In this document: piece after piece, positions 8,916 through 17,153 of the stretch
Layout of the letters: the number at the start of each line of letters is the position of its first letter
Numbering within the stretch: the stretch's first letter is position 1
Source of the DNA: Prevotella sp.
GTDB lineage: Bacteria > Bacteroidota > Bacteroidia > Bacteroidales > Bacteroidaceae
Direction of reading: 5' to 3'
DNA: 57,663 bases
Assembly (NCBI GenBank): GCA_016901395.1
Contig: JAEAMQ010000031.1
Span: 1 to 57,663 of the forward strand
Made by a program: the position numbers and the translations under genes
The notes under the pieces: model-generated
Database searches by the model: none
What the model saw: the letters and a program-made list of their open reading frames with translations, nothing else
Told to the model about the DNA's origin: nothing

Positions 8916-11102
8916 ATGATAAATCATCGTTTCGTGAAGGCAATCGCCTTCTTACCCTTTTACCTTTTTACCTCTTTACCCCTGCACGCCGATGAGGGCA
9001 TGTGGACGCTCTACGACCTGCCCACCGCGGTGTACAACCAGATGCAGGCGGAGGGTTTCCAACTGCCCTACAACGACCTTTATTATGGCGAACAGGCCAT
9101 CAAGAACGCCGTGGTTAACTTCTCGGGCTACTGCTCGGGTGTGGTGGTGAGTCCCGACGGACTGGTTTTCACCAACCATCACTGCGGTTTTGAGGCCATC
9201 CGATCCCATTCTACCGTGGAGCACGACTACATGTTGAACGGCTTTTACGCCAAGACCTACGAGGAGGAACTACCCAACGAGGACATGTTCGTATCGTTTA
9301 TGGTGAGCCAGCAGGATGTCACCGCCCGTCTGGAGCGTCTCGGCCTCAACCGTCTGGGCACCGAAGGCAAGGAGCAACTCATCGACTCGCTGCAGAATGC
9401 CATGACCGATTCGATCAAGAAAATAGATGCCACGATGCACATCGACATCGATGCGTTCTACGAAGGCAATAAGTATTATGCCACCACCTATCAGGATTTC
9501 ACCGACCTCCGACTGGTGTTCACCGTCCCGAAGAGCATGGGCAAGTATGGCGGCGAGACCGACAACTGGATGTGGCCGCGACAAACCTGTGACTTCTCGG
9601 TGTTCCGCATCTATGCCAATCCGAAGACCAACGGCCCCGCCGACTACTCCAAGGACAACGTGCCCTACCATCCCAAGCACTGGGCTCCGGTGTCGTTGCA
9701 GGGATATAAGCCCGGCGACTTCGCCATGACGATGGGTTATCCCGGCAGTACGAGCCGCTATCTGTCGAGCTACGGCATTGAGCAACGTCACATGGAGAAT
9801 GCCATCCGCGCCCAGGCCCGTGGCGTGAAGCAGGACGTGATGGTCAAGCACATGCGGGCATCGGAGGCCGTGCGCATCAAATATGACAGCAAATTTGCCA
9901 ACAGTTCCAACTACTGGAAGAACTCCATCGGCATGAACAAGTGCATCGACTCCATCGGCCTCATCCAGCAGAAGCGTGAGTTTGAGCACCAGATACAGGC
10001 CTATGTGGACTCCACGGGCTACCTGCGCGACAGTCTCAACTTCCCCCTGATGAAGCGTCTGTATGCCGAGAGCAGCAAGAACGAGCACGATCTGATGTAT
10101 CTCCGCGAGAGTTTCTGGAACACCAACGTGTTCACCGCCCGTGCGATGACGGGTTATGAGCACATGGATATCCACGGCCCCAAGAGCAATCCGAAGAAGC
10201 GTTACGTGGTCTATGAGGACAATCAGAAGACGTGGGACGAGGCTCTGGACAAGGAAGTGCTGGCCACCTCGCTGAAGAACTATAAGGAACACGTGCAGGA
10301 CAAGGCCAGTCTGCCATCGTTTTACAAGACCATCCAGACCAAATACAACAACGACTACACGCGTTATGTGAACGATGTCTGGAGCCGAAGTCTGATTATG
10401 AAGACCGGCAAGCGTATCTATTTCAACACGAAGGCCTACAAGAACGATCCAGGTGTGCGCCTTGGCGAGGAACTGAACACGATCATGAAAGGCTACATCA
10501 ATCGTCAGATGGTTATCGAAGACAGCATCGCCGCTCAGGAGAAATACCTCTGTGCCGCCAAACTGCGCATGGAGCAAGACATGCCCCACTACAGCGATGC
10601 CAACTTCACCATGCGCCTGAGCTACGGTCAGGTGGGTGGCTATGACCTCGGCGGAAAGCCGTCGGGCTATTACACAGAGGCCGGCAGTATGGTCGAGAAG
10701 ATGAAGCGCGGCGACAAAGGGGAGATTGACTATGTGGCCGAGCCCATCATGCACGAGCTGATGGGGGCAGAGGATTTCGGACCATACACCGACAAGACCA
10801 CAGGAAAGATGCATCTCTGTCTGCTCACCAACAATGATATCACGGGGGGAAACAGCGGTTCGCCGCTCTTTGACGGACAAGGACGGCTCATCGGTCTGGC
10901 CTTCGACGGCAACTGGGACAGCCTCTCCTCGGACATCACCTTTGACAAACATCTGGCCCGCACCATCAGCGTGGATATCCGATATGTGCTCTATATGATG
11001 GATAAATGGGGACATGCGGAGAGGTTGATCAAGGAAATAAACCCCACCTCTCCATCCCCCACAGTGGAGGGGGACGGAAATGTCTCAAGGGACGAGAATT
11101 GA
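8916..11102 (+). CDS. S46 family dipeptidyl-peptidase, DPP7 type
   Basis: A 728-residue exported serine peptidase that releases dipeptides from peptide N-termini in the periplasm. A signal peptide (residues 1-~25, ending LHADE) precedes the mature start GMWTLYDLP, typical of S46. The catalytic His lies in TNHHCG (residues 86-91) and the catalytic Ser is S647 in TGGNSGSPLFD. The family has a conserved residue 18 positions after that serine which sets specificity: Gly in DPP7 (hydrophobic P1), Arg in DPP11 (Asp/Glu P1). Here it is Gly (AFDGNW), so DPP7 is the better call. The ISVDIRYVLYMMDKW tail is also characteristic. The gene is 11 bp after the flippase gene. The last ~20 residues (PTSPSPTVEGDG...) run into C-rich intergenic-type repeat sequence and look like a recent extension. 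Confidence 0.92.
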   Translation: MINHRFVKAIAFLPFYLFTSLPLHADEGMWTLYDLPTAVYNQMQAEGFQLPYNDLYYGEQAIKNAVVNFSGYCSGVVVSPDGLVFTNHHCGFEAIRSHSTVEHDYMLNGFYAKTYEEELPNEDMFVSFMVSQQDVTARLERLGLNRLGTEGKEQLIDSLQNAMTDSIKKIDATMHIDIDAFYEGNKYYATTYQDFTDLRLVFTVPKSMGKYGGETDNWMWPRQTCDFSVFRIYANPKTNGPADYSKDNVPYHPKHWAPVSLQGYKPGDFAMTMGYPGSTSRYLSSYGIEQRHMENAIRAQARGVKQDVMVKHMRASEAVRIKYDSKFANSSNYWKNSIGMNKCIDSIGLIQQKREFEHQIQAYVDSTGYLRDSLNFPLMKRLYAESSKNEHDLMYLRESFWNTNVFTARAMTGYEHMDIHGPKSNPKKRYVVYEDNQKTWDEALDKEVLATSLKNYKEHVQDKASLPSFYKTIQTKYNNDYTRYVNDVWSRSLIMKTGKRIYFNTKAYKNDPGVRLGEELNTIMKGYINRQMVIEDSIAAQEKYLCAAKLRMEQDMPHYSDANFTMRLSYGQVGGYDLGGKPSGYYTEAGSMVEKMKRGDKGEIDYVAEPIMHELMGAEDFGPYTDKTTGKMHLCLLTNNDITGGNSGSPLFDGQGRLIGLAFDGNWDSLSSDITFDKHLARTISVDIRYVLYMMDKWGHAERLIKEINPTSPSPTVEGDGNVSRDEN

Positions 11103-11190
11103 GAAAAGTGAAATGAGGAATGGATAAAGGACTAAGGATGCCGGAAGGTATATGAGCTTTATGTAGTTCTGTCTAAAAAGACAAGATAAA

Positions 11191-11227
11191 GTTCAATGTC
11201 CAAAGGTCAAAGTTCAAAGTTCAATGG
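11191..11227. repeat. TTCAAAG-type short repeat
   Basis: Degenerate 7- to 10-bp units (GTTCAATGTCCAAAGGTCAA..) resemble the array before the flippase at 7369-7405. They lie downstream of the DPP7 gene. No role is evident. Confidence 0.6.
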
Positions 11228-11235
11228 AAATAATG

Positions 11236-11270
11236 GAAGCGAGCCACGGGTGACCGTAGCTCGCTTCTTT
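11236..11270. terminator. Bidirectional hairpin between convergent genes
   Basis: GAAGCGAGC (11236-11244) pairs with GCTCGCTTC (11259-11267). Inside it, ACGG pairs with CCGT across a GTGA loop, giving a 13-bp interrupted stem followed by TTTGATT. It lies between the rightward peptidase gene and the end of the leftward SusCD operon, so it may stop transcription from both sides. Confidence 0.65.
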
Positions 11271-11394
11271 GATTAGAGGTTGGGGCTGGGAAGCCCACGA
11301 AAGAAAGAGAGAATTAGTTGAAAACTCGATTACGTGTTTACTCAATTAATCGATTTATTCGATTATTCGATTACTCCATTAGACGACCATTCGA

Positions 11395-12378
11395 TTACTC
11401 GAAGGTAGCGGAACAAACAAATTCCACATACTTCGAGGGGTCGCTCTTGCTGGCATAGACAAAGTGGACGGTCTTCTTCGTACCCGAGGCAATGCCTGGA
11501 TAGCGGCCGACGCCGACTGTGCCGTCATGGGTTTCCACAAAGTAGGCACAGCCGTCGCCCCATCCACGAGGATTGCCATCGCCGTCACACCAGTAGCCAA
11601 GGCCGTTGGCGGTATAGTCCTTACCGGTAATCCACTTGCCGTCGGCATCGACCATATACAATGCAATGTCGCCCGCGGCATCCTGAACTGCCGCGTTAAA
11701 CTCCTTCACGGTCATGCCCATGCAGGTCTCGATGGCTGTCTGATAGTCGGCAAACGGTATCTCGAAGGAGGCATAGTCGCCCGCAGGAATGGTAAACACC
11801 GGCGTAGCCAGACCCGGGTCGCTCACTAAGAACTGGATGTTGAAGCGCACATACTGGTCATAGTCCTTGCCATTGTTCACGGCGAAACCCACGTTTGTGG
11901 CAAACGTCACGCCTGCCAGAGACTCCTCGGGCACCTGGATGACCAAGGCCTTGGCCGAGGCATCGAGTTCCACCGAACCAGCCTGTGAAGCCGCATCGGT
12001 CACAAGGCCGGTCTTGGAGTAGTACCATCCCGTGGTGCCCTTGGTGGGAGCGGTTTTATCCCAGACACCGCGGTTGCTGTTGATATTGTAGAACACCACC
12101 TTGCCCGTAGCCACACCACTGACCATCTCGTCGACCGTCATGCCGAGTTTGCTCTGGATAATGCTGGCATAGTCGTTGAGATTGACGGTCAAAGGGGTGA
12201 CATGTCCTTTGTTGAACTCTGCCATAACAGAGACATTGGCCTCCACGTCGGTGCGCAGATAGGGTGACTCGGCATCTGTGTATACATGCTTCTGCGACGC
12301 ATCCTCATAGTCGGCGCTGCACGAGGTGAGCCCAATGGCGACACTGGCCATCATGATATATAATATATTCTTTTTCAT
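11395..12378 (-). CDS. DUF4859 lipoprotein, putative surface glycan-binding protein of PUL 1
   Basis: A 327-residue lipoprotein with a lipobox GLTSC (acylated Cys20), so probably anchored in the outer membrane. The chain holds two related segments: a first around PLTVNLNDYASIIQSKLGMTVDEMV and a second around FEIPFADYQTAIETCMGMTVKEF. Each is followed by a GWYY or GYWCDGDG glycine/aromatic stretch, the layout of DUF4859 repeats. It is the last gene of the GH127-SusC-SusD run, 40 bp after susD, the position usually held by SusE/F-like surface glycan-binding proteins. Binding is inferred from position; the tryptophan- and tyrosine-rich loops would suit sugar stacking. Confidence 0.75.
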   Translation of the reverse strand: MKKNILYIMMASVAIGLTSCSADYEDASQKHVYTDAESPYLRTDVEANVSVMAEFNKGHVTPLTVNLNDYASIIQSKLGMTVDEMVSGVATGKVVFYNINSNRGVWDKTAPTKGTTGWYYSKTGLVTDAASQAGSVELDASAKALVIQVPEESLAGVTFATNVGFAVNNGKDYDQYVRFNIQFLVSDPGLATPVFTIPAGDYASFEIPFADYQTAIETCMGMTVKEFNAAVQDAAGDIALYMVDADGKWITGKDYTANGLGYWCDGDGNPRGWGDGCAYFVETHDGTVGVGRYPGIASGTKKTVHFVYASKSDPSKYVEFVCSATFE

Positions 12379-12418
12379 CTTGTTGTTAGTTTAATTCTGA
12401 TTTCACCTACGTTGAATA

Positions 12419-14080
12419 TCAGGAGCCATAGCCCGGGTTTTGTTTCAGCTTGCTGTTGCCATCGAGAGCCTTTTTAGGAATGGGGAAAATGTCGCAGTGG
12501 CGGTCTGTCTCCGCATCCTTGCAGAACCATGATTTGCCACAGTAAACGTTCATGTTGGTACCCTTGATATTGAACCGGATGAGGTCATCGCGACGATGCC
12601 CCTCGCATACAAACTCCTTGGCATATTCGTCGAGTAGTCCACCCAACTCAATGTCGGCACCGCCTTCCTCGGTGATAACCCAGTTGTCGGGTTCTCCCTG
12701 CTTGGCGGTGTTCTCCCGATGGCCATAGTTGTAACTGCTGCCACCCTTTAGCTGCTCGGCTGTGACGGTGGCCAGAGTAGCGTCATTGTTGAACGCACGC
12801 ATACGCACAGCGGTCACCAACTTGGCAGCATCGTCCTCGGTCTCGTCCTTATAACCACCGAGACGCAACAGGCATTCGGCCTTCATATAGTAGGCATCGG
12901 CCAGACGGAAGTAAGGTACGTCGTCATAGCTTGTGCCGAAGTCGCCGCTCTTGATTTCGTATTTGATGAGTCGTTCGCTCTCAAAGGGATAGCAACCGGG
13001 ATTGTCGATGCTATGGAGTTCGCGGGTATAGACCAGCGGTTCGCCGTCGACGAGGATGGCGCTGCCGTCCATCGCATACTGTTGTCCGGCCGTCCAGGTC
13101 ACATCATAGCGGGTATCGCCCTTCTCGTAGGTGTCGAGGAACTGTGGAAAAACGGCACCACCGCCCGTGGCCCATCCCGAGAAGTTCCAGCGTGCACGAC
13201 CGGCATTGTGCTGCCAGAGGTTAGCCATGTAGTTGCCGCCGGCATATTTGTTCTCAAAGGGAATGCCGAAGATGATTTCGGGCGAGGACGAGATGTCTTC
13301 CATGAAGTTGGCACTGTAGGTGCTCGCAAGAGAGAACGGGCCTTTGATTACCTCGTTGATTTCGTCGATGCACTTACCATACCACGACTTGTCGTTGTCG
13401 TCCTTAAACCATGCGTTATGGTTGAGGTAGAGTTTGGCGAGCAACATGTGTACGGCATACTTGTTGATTTTGCCCATCTCCACTTTCGACGGACATTCGT
13501 CGGCCACAGCTTTCAGTTCGCTTTCTATCCAGTCGAATGTCGTCTTGGGGTCTGCCTGGTCGGGCAACCAGCCACTCTCATGCACAAAGGTCGTGTCCAA
13601 TGGAATGTTGCGGAAAAGGTCGAAGAGGTTGTAATAGTACAGTGCACGATAGGCACGCACCTGCGCCACAATGTCCTTGTTGGACGTAATGGCTTCGTTG
13701 GCCAGTATCTTGTTGCAGGCATTCACACCGGCAAAGTTGTTGTTCCAGTTCACTTCGAAGAATCCCATCTCCGAGTTGAAGTCATGTTTGTGCATGGGAA
13801 TATAGAGGTCTCCCCATCCAATACCAATGCGATTGGGTACGCCCCATACGTCGGAACTCATGTCCATGATGTCGGACATGCCAAACCAGCCCCAATAGAC
13901 ATCACGCAGCGAGCTGTAAACCGGAGCAATGGTGGCCTCCAGTTCCGACTCCGACATGGTGTGGGTCTCCGACGCAATGTCCTGATAAAGGGTCTCATCG
14001 AGGTTGGTGCATCCGCTGAAGGCAAGTCCGGCGGTGCCGATTGCAGCAGACAATATGATTTTATTGATTATAGATTTCAT
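12419..14080 (-). CDS. SusD/RagB-family starch-binding-like lipoprotein (PUL 1)
   Basis: A 553-residue outer-membrane lipoprotein with lipobox FSGC (Cys24) followed by TNLDETLYQDI, the SusD start pattern. The N-terminal part holds TPR-like helices (ARVRAYRALYYYNLFDLFRNIPLDT-type region near residues 130-165). The C-terminal part has the family RHxDLIRF-type motif (CEGHRRDDLIRF) and ends with the characteristic IFPIPKKALDGNSKLKQNPGY. It caps the SusC channel and helps bind oligosaccharide at the surface. It follows susC after 12 bp, the standard pair order. Confidence 0.95.
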   Translation of the reverse strand: MKSIINKIILSAAIGTAGLAFSGCTNLDETLYQDIASETHTMSESELEATIAPVYSSLRDVYWGWFGMSDIMDMSSDVWGVPNRIGIGWGDLYIPMHKHDFNSEMGFFEVNWNNNFAGVNACNKILANEAITSNKDIVAQVRAYRALYYYNLFDLFRNIPLDTTFVHESGWLPDQADPKTTFDWIESELKAVADECPSKVEMGKINKYAVHMLLAKLYLNHNAWFKDDNDKSWYGKCIDEINEVIKGPFSLASTYSANFMEDISSSPEIIFGIPFENKYAGGNYMANLWQHNAGRARWNFSGWATGGGAVFPQFLDTYEKGDTRYDVTWTAGQQYAMDGSAILVDGEPLVYTRELHSIDNPGCYPFESERLIKYEIKSGDFGTSYDDVPYFRLADAYYMKAECLLRLGGYKDETEDDAAKLVTAVRMRAFNNDATLATVTAEQLKGGSSYNYGHRENTAKQGEPDNWVITEEGGADIELGGLLDEYAKEFVCEGHRRDDLIRFNIKGTNMNVYCGKSWFCKDAETDRHCDIFPIPKKALDGNSKLKQNPGYGS

Positions 14081-14092
14081 AGCGGTAAGTGT

Positions 14093-17000
14093 TTAGAATG
14101 TGACGTTCATGCCAAAAGTGATGGAGCGCACAGAGGGATATTTGTCGCGCCAGTCGATACCCGAATAACGGGGATCGGCATTGGAAAGCTCCGGATCGAG
14201 GCCCGAATAGCTTGTCAGCGTAAACAGATTGGCAGCCGAAACGTAAGCGCGCAGGGCGTTCACATACCTGTTGGGCTTCAATGGCACATTGTATCCGAGC
14301 GTAATGTTCGACAACTTCAGGTAGTTTCCGTTCTCCAGATAGTAGCTCACGAAAGTCTGCTTCTGTGCCACAGAGAGTACATTCTGGCCATACTGCACGT
14401 CGGCAGCGGCCTTCAGACGGTTGTAAGTCACGGCATTGTTCTCGTAATAGGCACGGGCCTCGTTGAGAATCTTGGCACCAAACTGACCTGTGAACTGCAA
14501 ATTGAGGTCGAAATCGCAATGGCGCAGGCTATGGCTCCAACCCACATTAAACTTCGGGATGGCATTGCCGAGATACTGATGATACTTGCTGTCGGTGAGC
14601 ATGCCGTCGGTAAGCTCCACGGCCTCGCCCGTCGACGGGTCCTCAATGAGCCAGAGTCCCTTCTCGGAAACACCCACACTCTTCAGGCCAAACCACTGTC
14701 CGAGCGACTTTCCCACTTCGAGACGCTGTGTAGGAAGGCTGATAGGCTCACCGAGATAAGCGTCATCCTGCTGGTTTGCTGTCTCGTAAAGGTCGTTGGA
14801 AAGGCTGATGAGCTTATTGGCATTGTAGGCAAACGTCACCGTGGAACTCCATTCGAAGTTTTTGGTCTTGACCGGAATGCCCGTAATGGCCACCTCAACA
14901 CCCTGATTGCGCATCTTGCCTACATTGGCCAAGGTATGGTTCACGAGGTTGGGGGGAGACGGAACGGTGTATTCCCAGAGCATGTCTGAGGTGTTCTTGC
15001 GATAGACATCGATGGTACCGCTGAGCCTACTGGCAAGCAAGCCCCAGTCGAGACCGATATTGAACTCGGTGCTCTTTTCCCATTTCAAGTCAGGATTCGG
15101 GTTCTGGTCCACGGCAAGTCCCTGCTTCCAGGTGCCATTATCGTAGTAATAGGTGCTGCCCAAAACCCACTTGGTCTTGGAGAGATAGTTGGACGTGGGA
15201 ATCACACCGGTGACGCCAAAGCCGGCGCGCAGCTTCAGATGGTCTACCCAGGTGACATCCTGCATGAACTTCTCGTTGCTGATAGTCCATCCCAATGATG
15301 CCGAAGGGAAGGTACCCCATTTGTGGTTTTCGCCAAAGCGGGAGCTTCCCTCGCGGCGTACACTGACCAAGATATTGTAGCGATCGCCATAGCCATAGCT
15401 CACACGACCGAAGAAACCAACGAGTTTGCTGTCTTCGGTGTTGCTTCCCATGCCGGCCTTTCCGTCTTTCAGGTAGCGGCCTACACCCAGATTATTCCAC
15501 TGGTAGAAGTCGCTCATGAAGTTGGTATTGCTCGCATTGAAGCCCTCGTACTTATCGTACTGATAGCTGTATCCCAATAATGTCTCCACCCGATGTTGTC
15601 CCCACTGATGCTTGTAGGTAGAGGTCAGTTCCAGATTGTCGGTCTTATCATAGCCGTAGGAATGGTAAGCATAACCGGTAGTGTAGTTCACCATCTGGTC
15701 ATAATACTTCGATGAGTAGTAACCCTCGTCGTGAGCGTTGCTCCTGTTGGTCGAGAGCATGAGGTTGGTCTGCCATCCCTTGATGGGCTCAAAGGTGAGA
15801 TTACCCGTCAGTCGGGTCTCCTCCGTCTTGTATTCACCGGTGTGCTCGTTGAGCAATTCCACCGGATTCATATAATAATTGATGGAAGTATTCTCATACC
15901 AACTGCCGTCCTCGTTCTTGATTGGCTCCGTGGGGTTGCGCATAATCGCCTGTCGGTAGATCTGCGTTGCAGCCGCATCGATGGGGCCATTCTGGTGCCA
16001 GCGTTTCTGAATATTAAAGGCAAGCTTCACCATATCATTGAGGAACCAATGCGACAGATTTCCGTTGAAGCGCATATCGTTGGCATAGGTCTTGAGAATC
16101 ACACCCTGCTGGTTGCGGTAGGTGAAGTCGGCGCTGTAGGCGGTCGACTTGTTTCCGCCACTGATCATCACGTTATGGTTGTGGGTGAAGGCCGTACGCG
16201 AGATGGCATCCAGCCAGTCGGTATCGTAACCTTCGTCCTGGAAGTTGGTCTTTCCGGCCCGGATGTCGGCACCGTCCATCATATCCAGCTTCTTTCCAAA
16301 GGAGGCCAACGACGCATATCCGCTGTAACTCACGGTTGTCGGGGCCTCACGATGTCCGTTCTTGGTCGTAATCAGGATTACACCGGCCGCTCCTCGTGTG
16401 CCGTAGATGGCGGCAGCCGAGGCGTCTTTCAGCACATCGATGCTCTCGATATCCTCGGGAGCCACCGTAGACAGGCTGCCCTCGATGCCGTCGACGAGCA
16501 CTAATGGAGTGTTGCCACCGCTCAACGAGATGACACCACGCAGTCGAATGCTGGAGGCCACGCTCGGGTCACCCGACTGATTGGTAATCGTCAGACCGGC
16601 TACTTTACCCTTGATCAGGTCGCCGGCATCCTTGATATTGCCCTTAATGAAGTCGCCCGACTTCACACTGGTGATGGCCGAGGTGACATCGCCCTTGCGC
16701 TGCGTGCCGTAACCGATGACCACCACGTCTTTCAACATCTTGGAGTCTTCCTGAAGCGTAACGGACATATTAGGTTCAGCGGCCAGTTCCTGGGTGGAGA
16801 AGCCCACGTAGGAGACCAGGATGGTGGCTCCACGCTTGACCGTCAGGGTGTAGTTGCCATCGATGTCGGTAATGGCACCATTGCGCGGATTGGCTTTCTC
16901 CACCACGCTGGCACCCACCACCGGTTCACCATTGGCATCCTTCACGACACCTTTGACCGTGATTTCACTTTGCTGCACTGCGGCCACAGAGACTGCTTCG

Positions 17001-17119
17001 GGGTTGTTTTCGCCCGCATAAGCCACCTGTCCTGCGACTGAAACCACCATCACGCCAACTAAGGCCTTGATGAAGGCGTGGCTATGCAACAGGCATAGAT
17101 TGTCAAGTTTTCTCTTCAT
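14093..17119 (-). CDS. SusC/RagA TonB-linked outer-membrane transporter (PUL 1)
   Basis: A 1008-residue TonB-dependent oligosaccharide importer. After the signal region (ending AYAGEN) comes a carboxypeptidase-D-regulatory-like domain at ~50-130 (VKGVVKDANGEPVVGASV... GNYTLTV...VSYVGF). The TonB-box-like strand KDVVVIGYGTQRKGD and a plug with SIRLRGVISLSGGNTPLVLVDGI and DASAAAIYGTRGAAGVILITTK follow. The remainder is the 22-strand barrel, ending SITFGMNVTF with a terminal aromatic. It should import the products of surface cleavage into the periplasm, where the exported GH127 and GH97 enzymes would finish them. It lies 34 bp after the upstream GH127 gene, which makes GH127 the first gene of this operon. 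Confidence 0.95.
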   Translation of the reverse strand: MKRKLDNLCLLHSHAFIKALVGVMVVSVAGQVAYAGENNPEAVSVAAVQQSEITVKGVVKDANGEPVVGASVVEKANPRNGAITDIDGNYTLTVKRGATILVSYVGFSTQELAAEPNMSVTLQEDSKMLKDVVVIGYGTQRKGDVTSAITSVKSGDFIKGNIKDAGDLIKGKVAGLTITNQSGDPSVASSIRLRGVISLSGGNTPLVLVDGIEGSLSTVAPEDIESIDVLKDASAAAIYGTRGAAGVILITTKNGHREAPTTVSYSGYASLASFGKKLDMMDGADIRAGKTNFQDEGYDTDWLDAISRTAFTHNHNVMISGGNKSTAYSADFTYRNQQGVILKTYANDMRFNGNLSHWFLNDMVKLAFNIQKRWHQNGPIDAAATQIYRQAIMRNPTEPIKNEDGSWYENTSINYYMNPVELLNEHTGEYKTEETRLTGNLTFEPIKGWQTNLMLSTNRSNAHDEGYYSSKYYDQMVNYTTGYAYHSYGYDKTDNLELTSTYKHQWGQHRVETLLGYSYQYDKYEGFNASNTNFMSDFYQWNNLGVGRYLKDGKAGMGSNTEDSKLVGFFGRVSYGYGDRYNILVSVRREGSSRFGENHKWGTFPSASLGWTISNEKFMQDVTWVDHLKLRAGFGVTGVIPTSNYLSKTKWVLGSTYYYDNGTWKQGLAVDQNPNPDLKWEKSTEFNIGLDWGLLASRLSGTIDVYRKNTSDMLWEYTVPSPPNLVNHTLANVGKMRNQGVEVAITGIPVKTKNFEWSSTVTFAYNANKLISLSNDLYETANQQDDAYLGEPISLPTQRLEVGKSLGQWFGLKSVGVSEKGLWLIEDPSTGEAVELTDGMLTDSKYHQYLGNAIPKFNVGWSHSLRHCDFDLNLQFTGQFGAKILNEARAYYENNAVTYNRLKAAADVQYGQNVLSVAQKQTFVSYYLENGNYLKLSNITLGYNVPLKPNRYVNALRAYVSAANLFTLTSYSGLDPELSNADPRYSGIDWRDKYPSVRSITFGMNVTF

Positions 17120-17153
17120 GACTGATAAATTGATAGGTTTGTTATGTTCTTGG

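Noticed and set aside
9270..11015. A 581-codon open frame on the minus strand
   Set aside because: Antisense to the DPP7-type peptidase, which carries an intact catalytic set. The same reasoning removes 19990-21681, 17067-18815, 22202-23125 and 8005-8604.
13013..14989. A 658-codon open frame on the plus strand
   Set aside because: Antisense to susD and susC of PUL 1; no recognisable features. Long antisense frames are expected from the codon bias of these genes.
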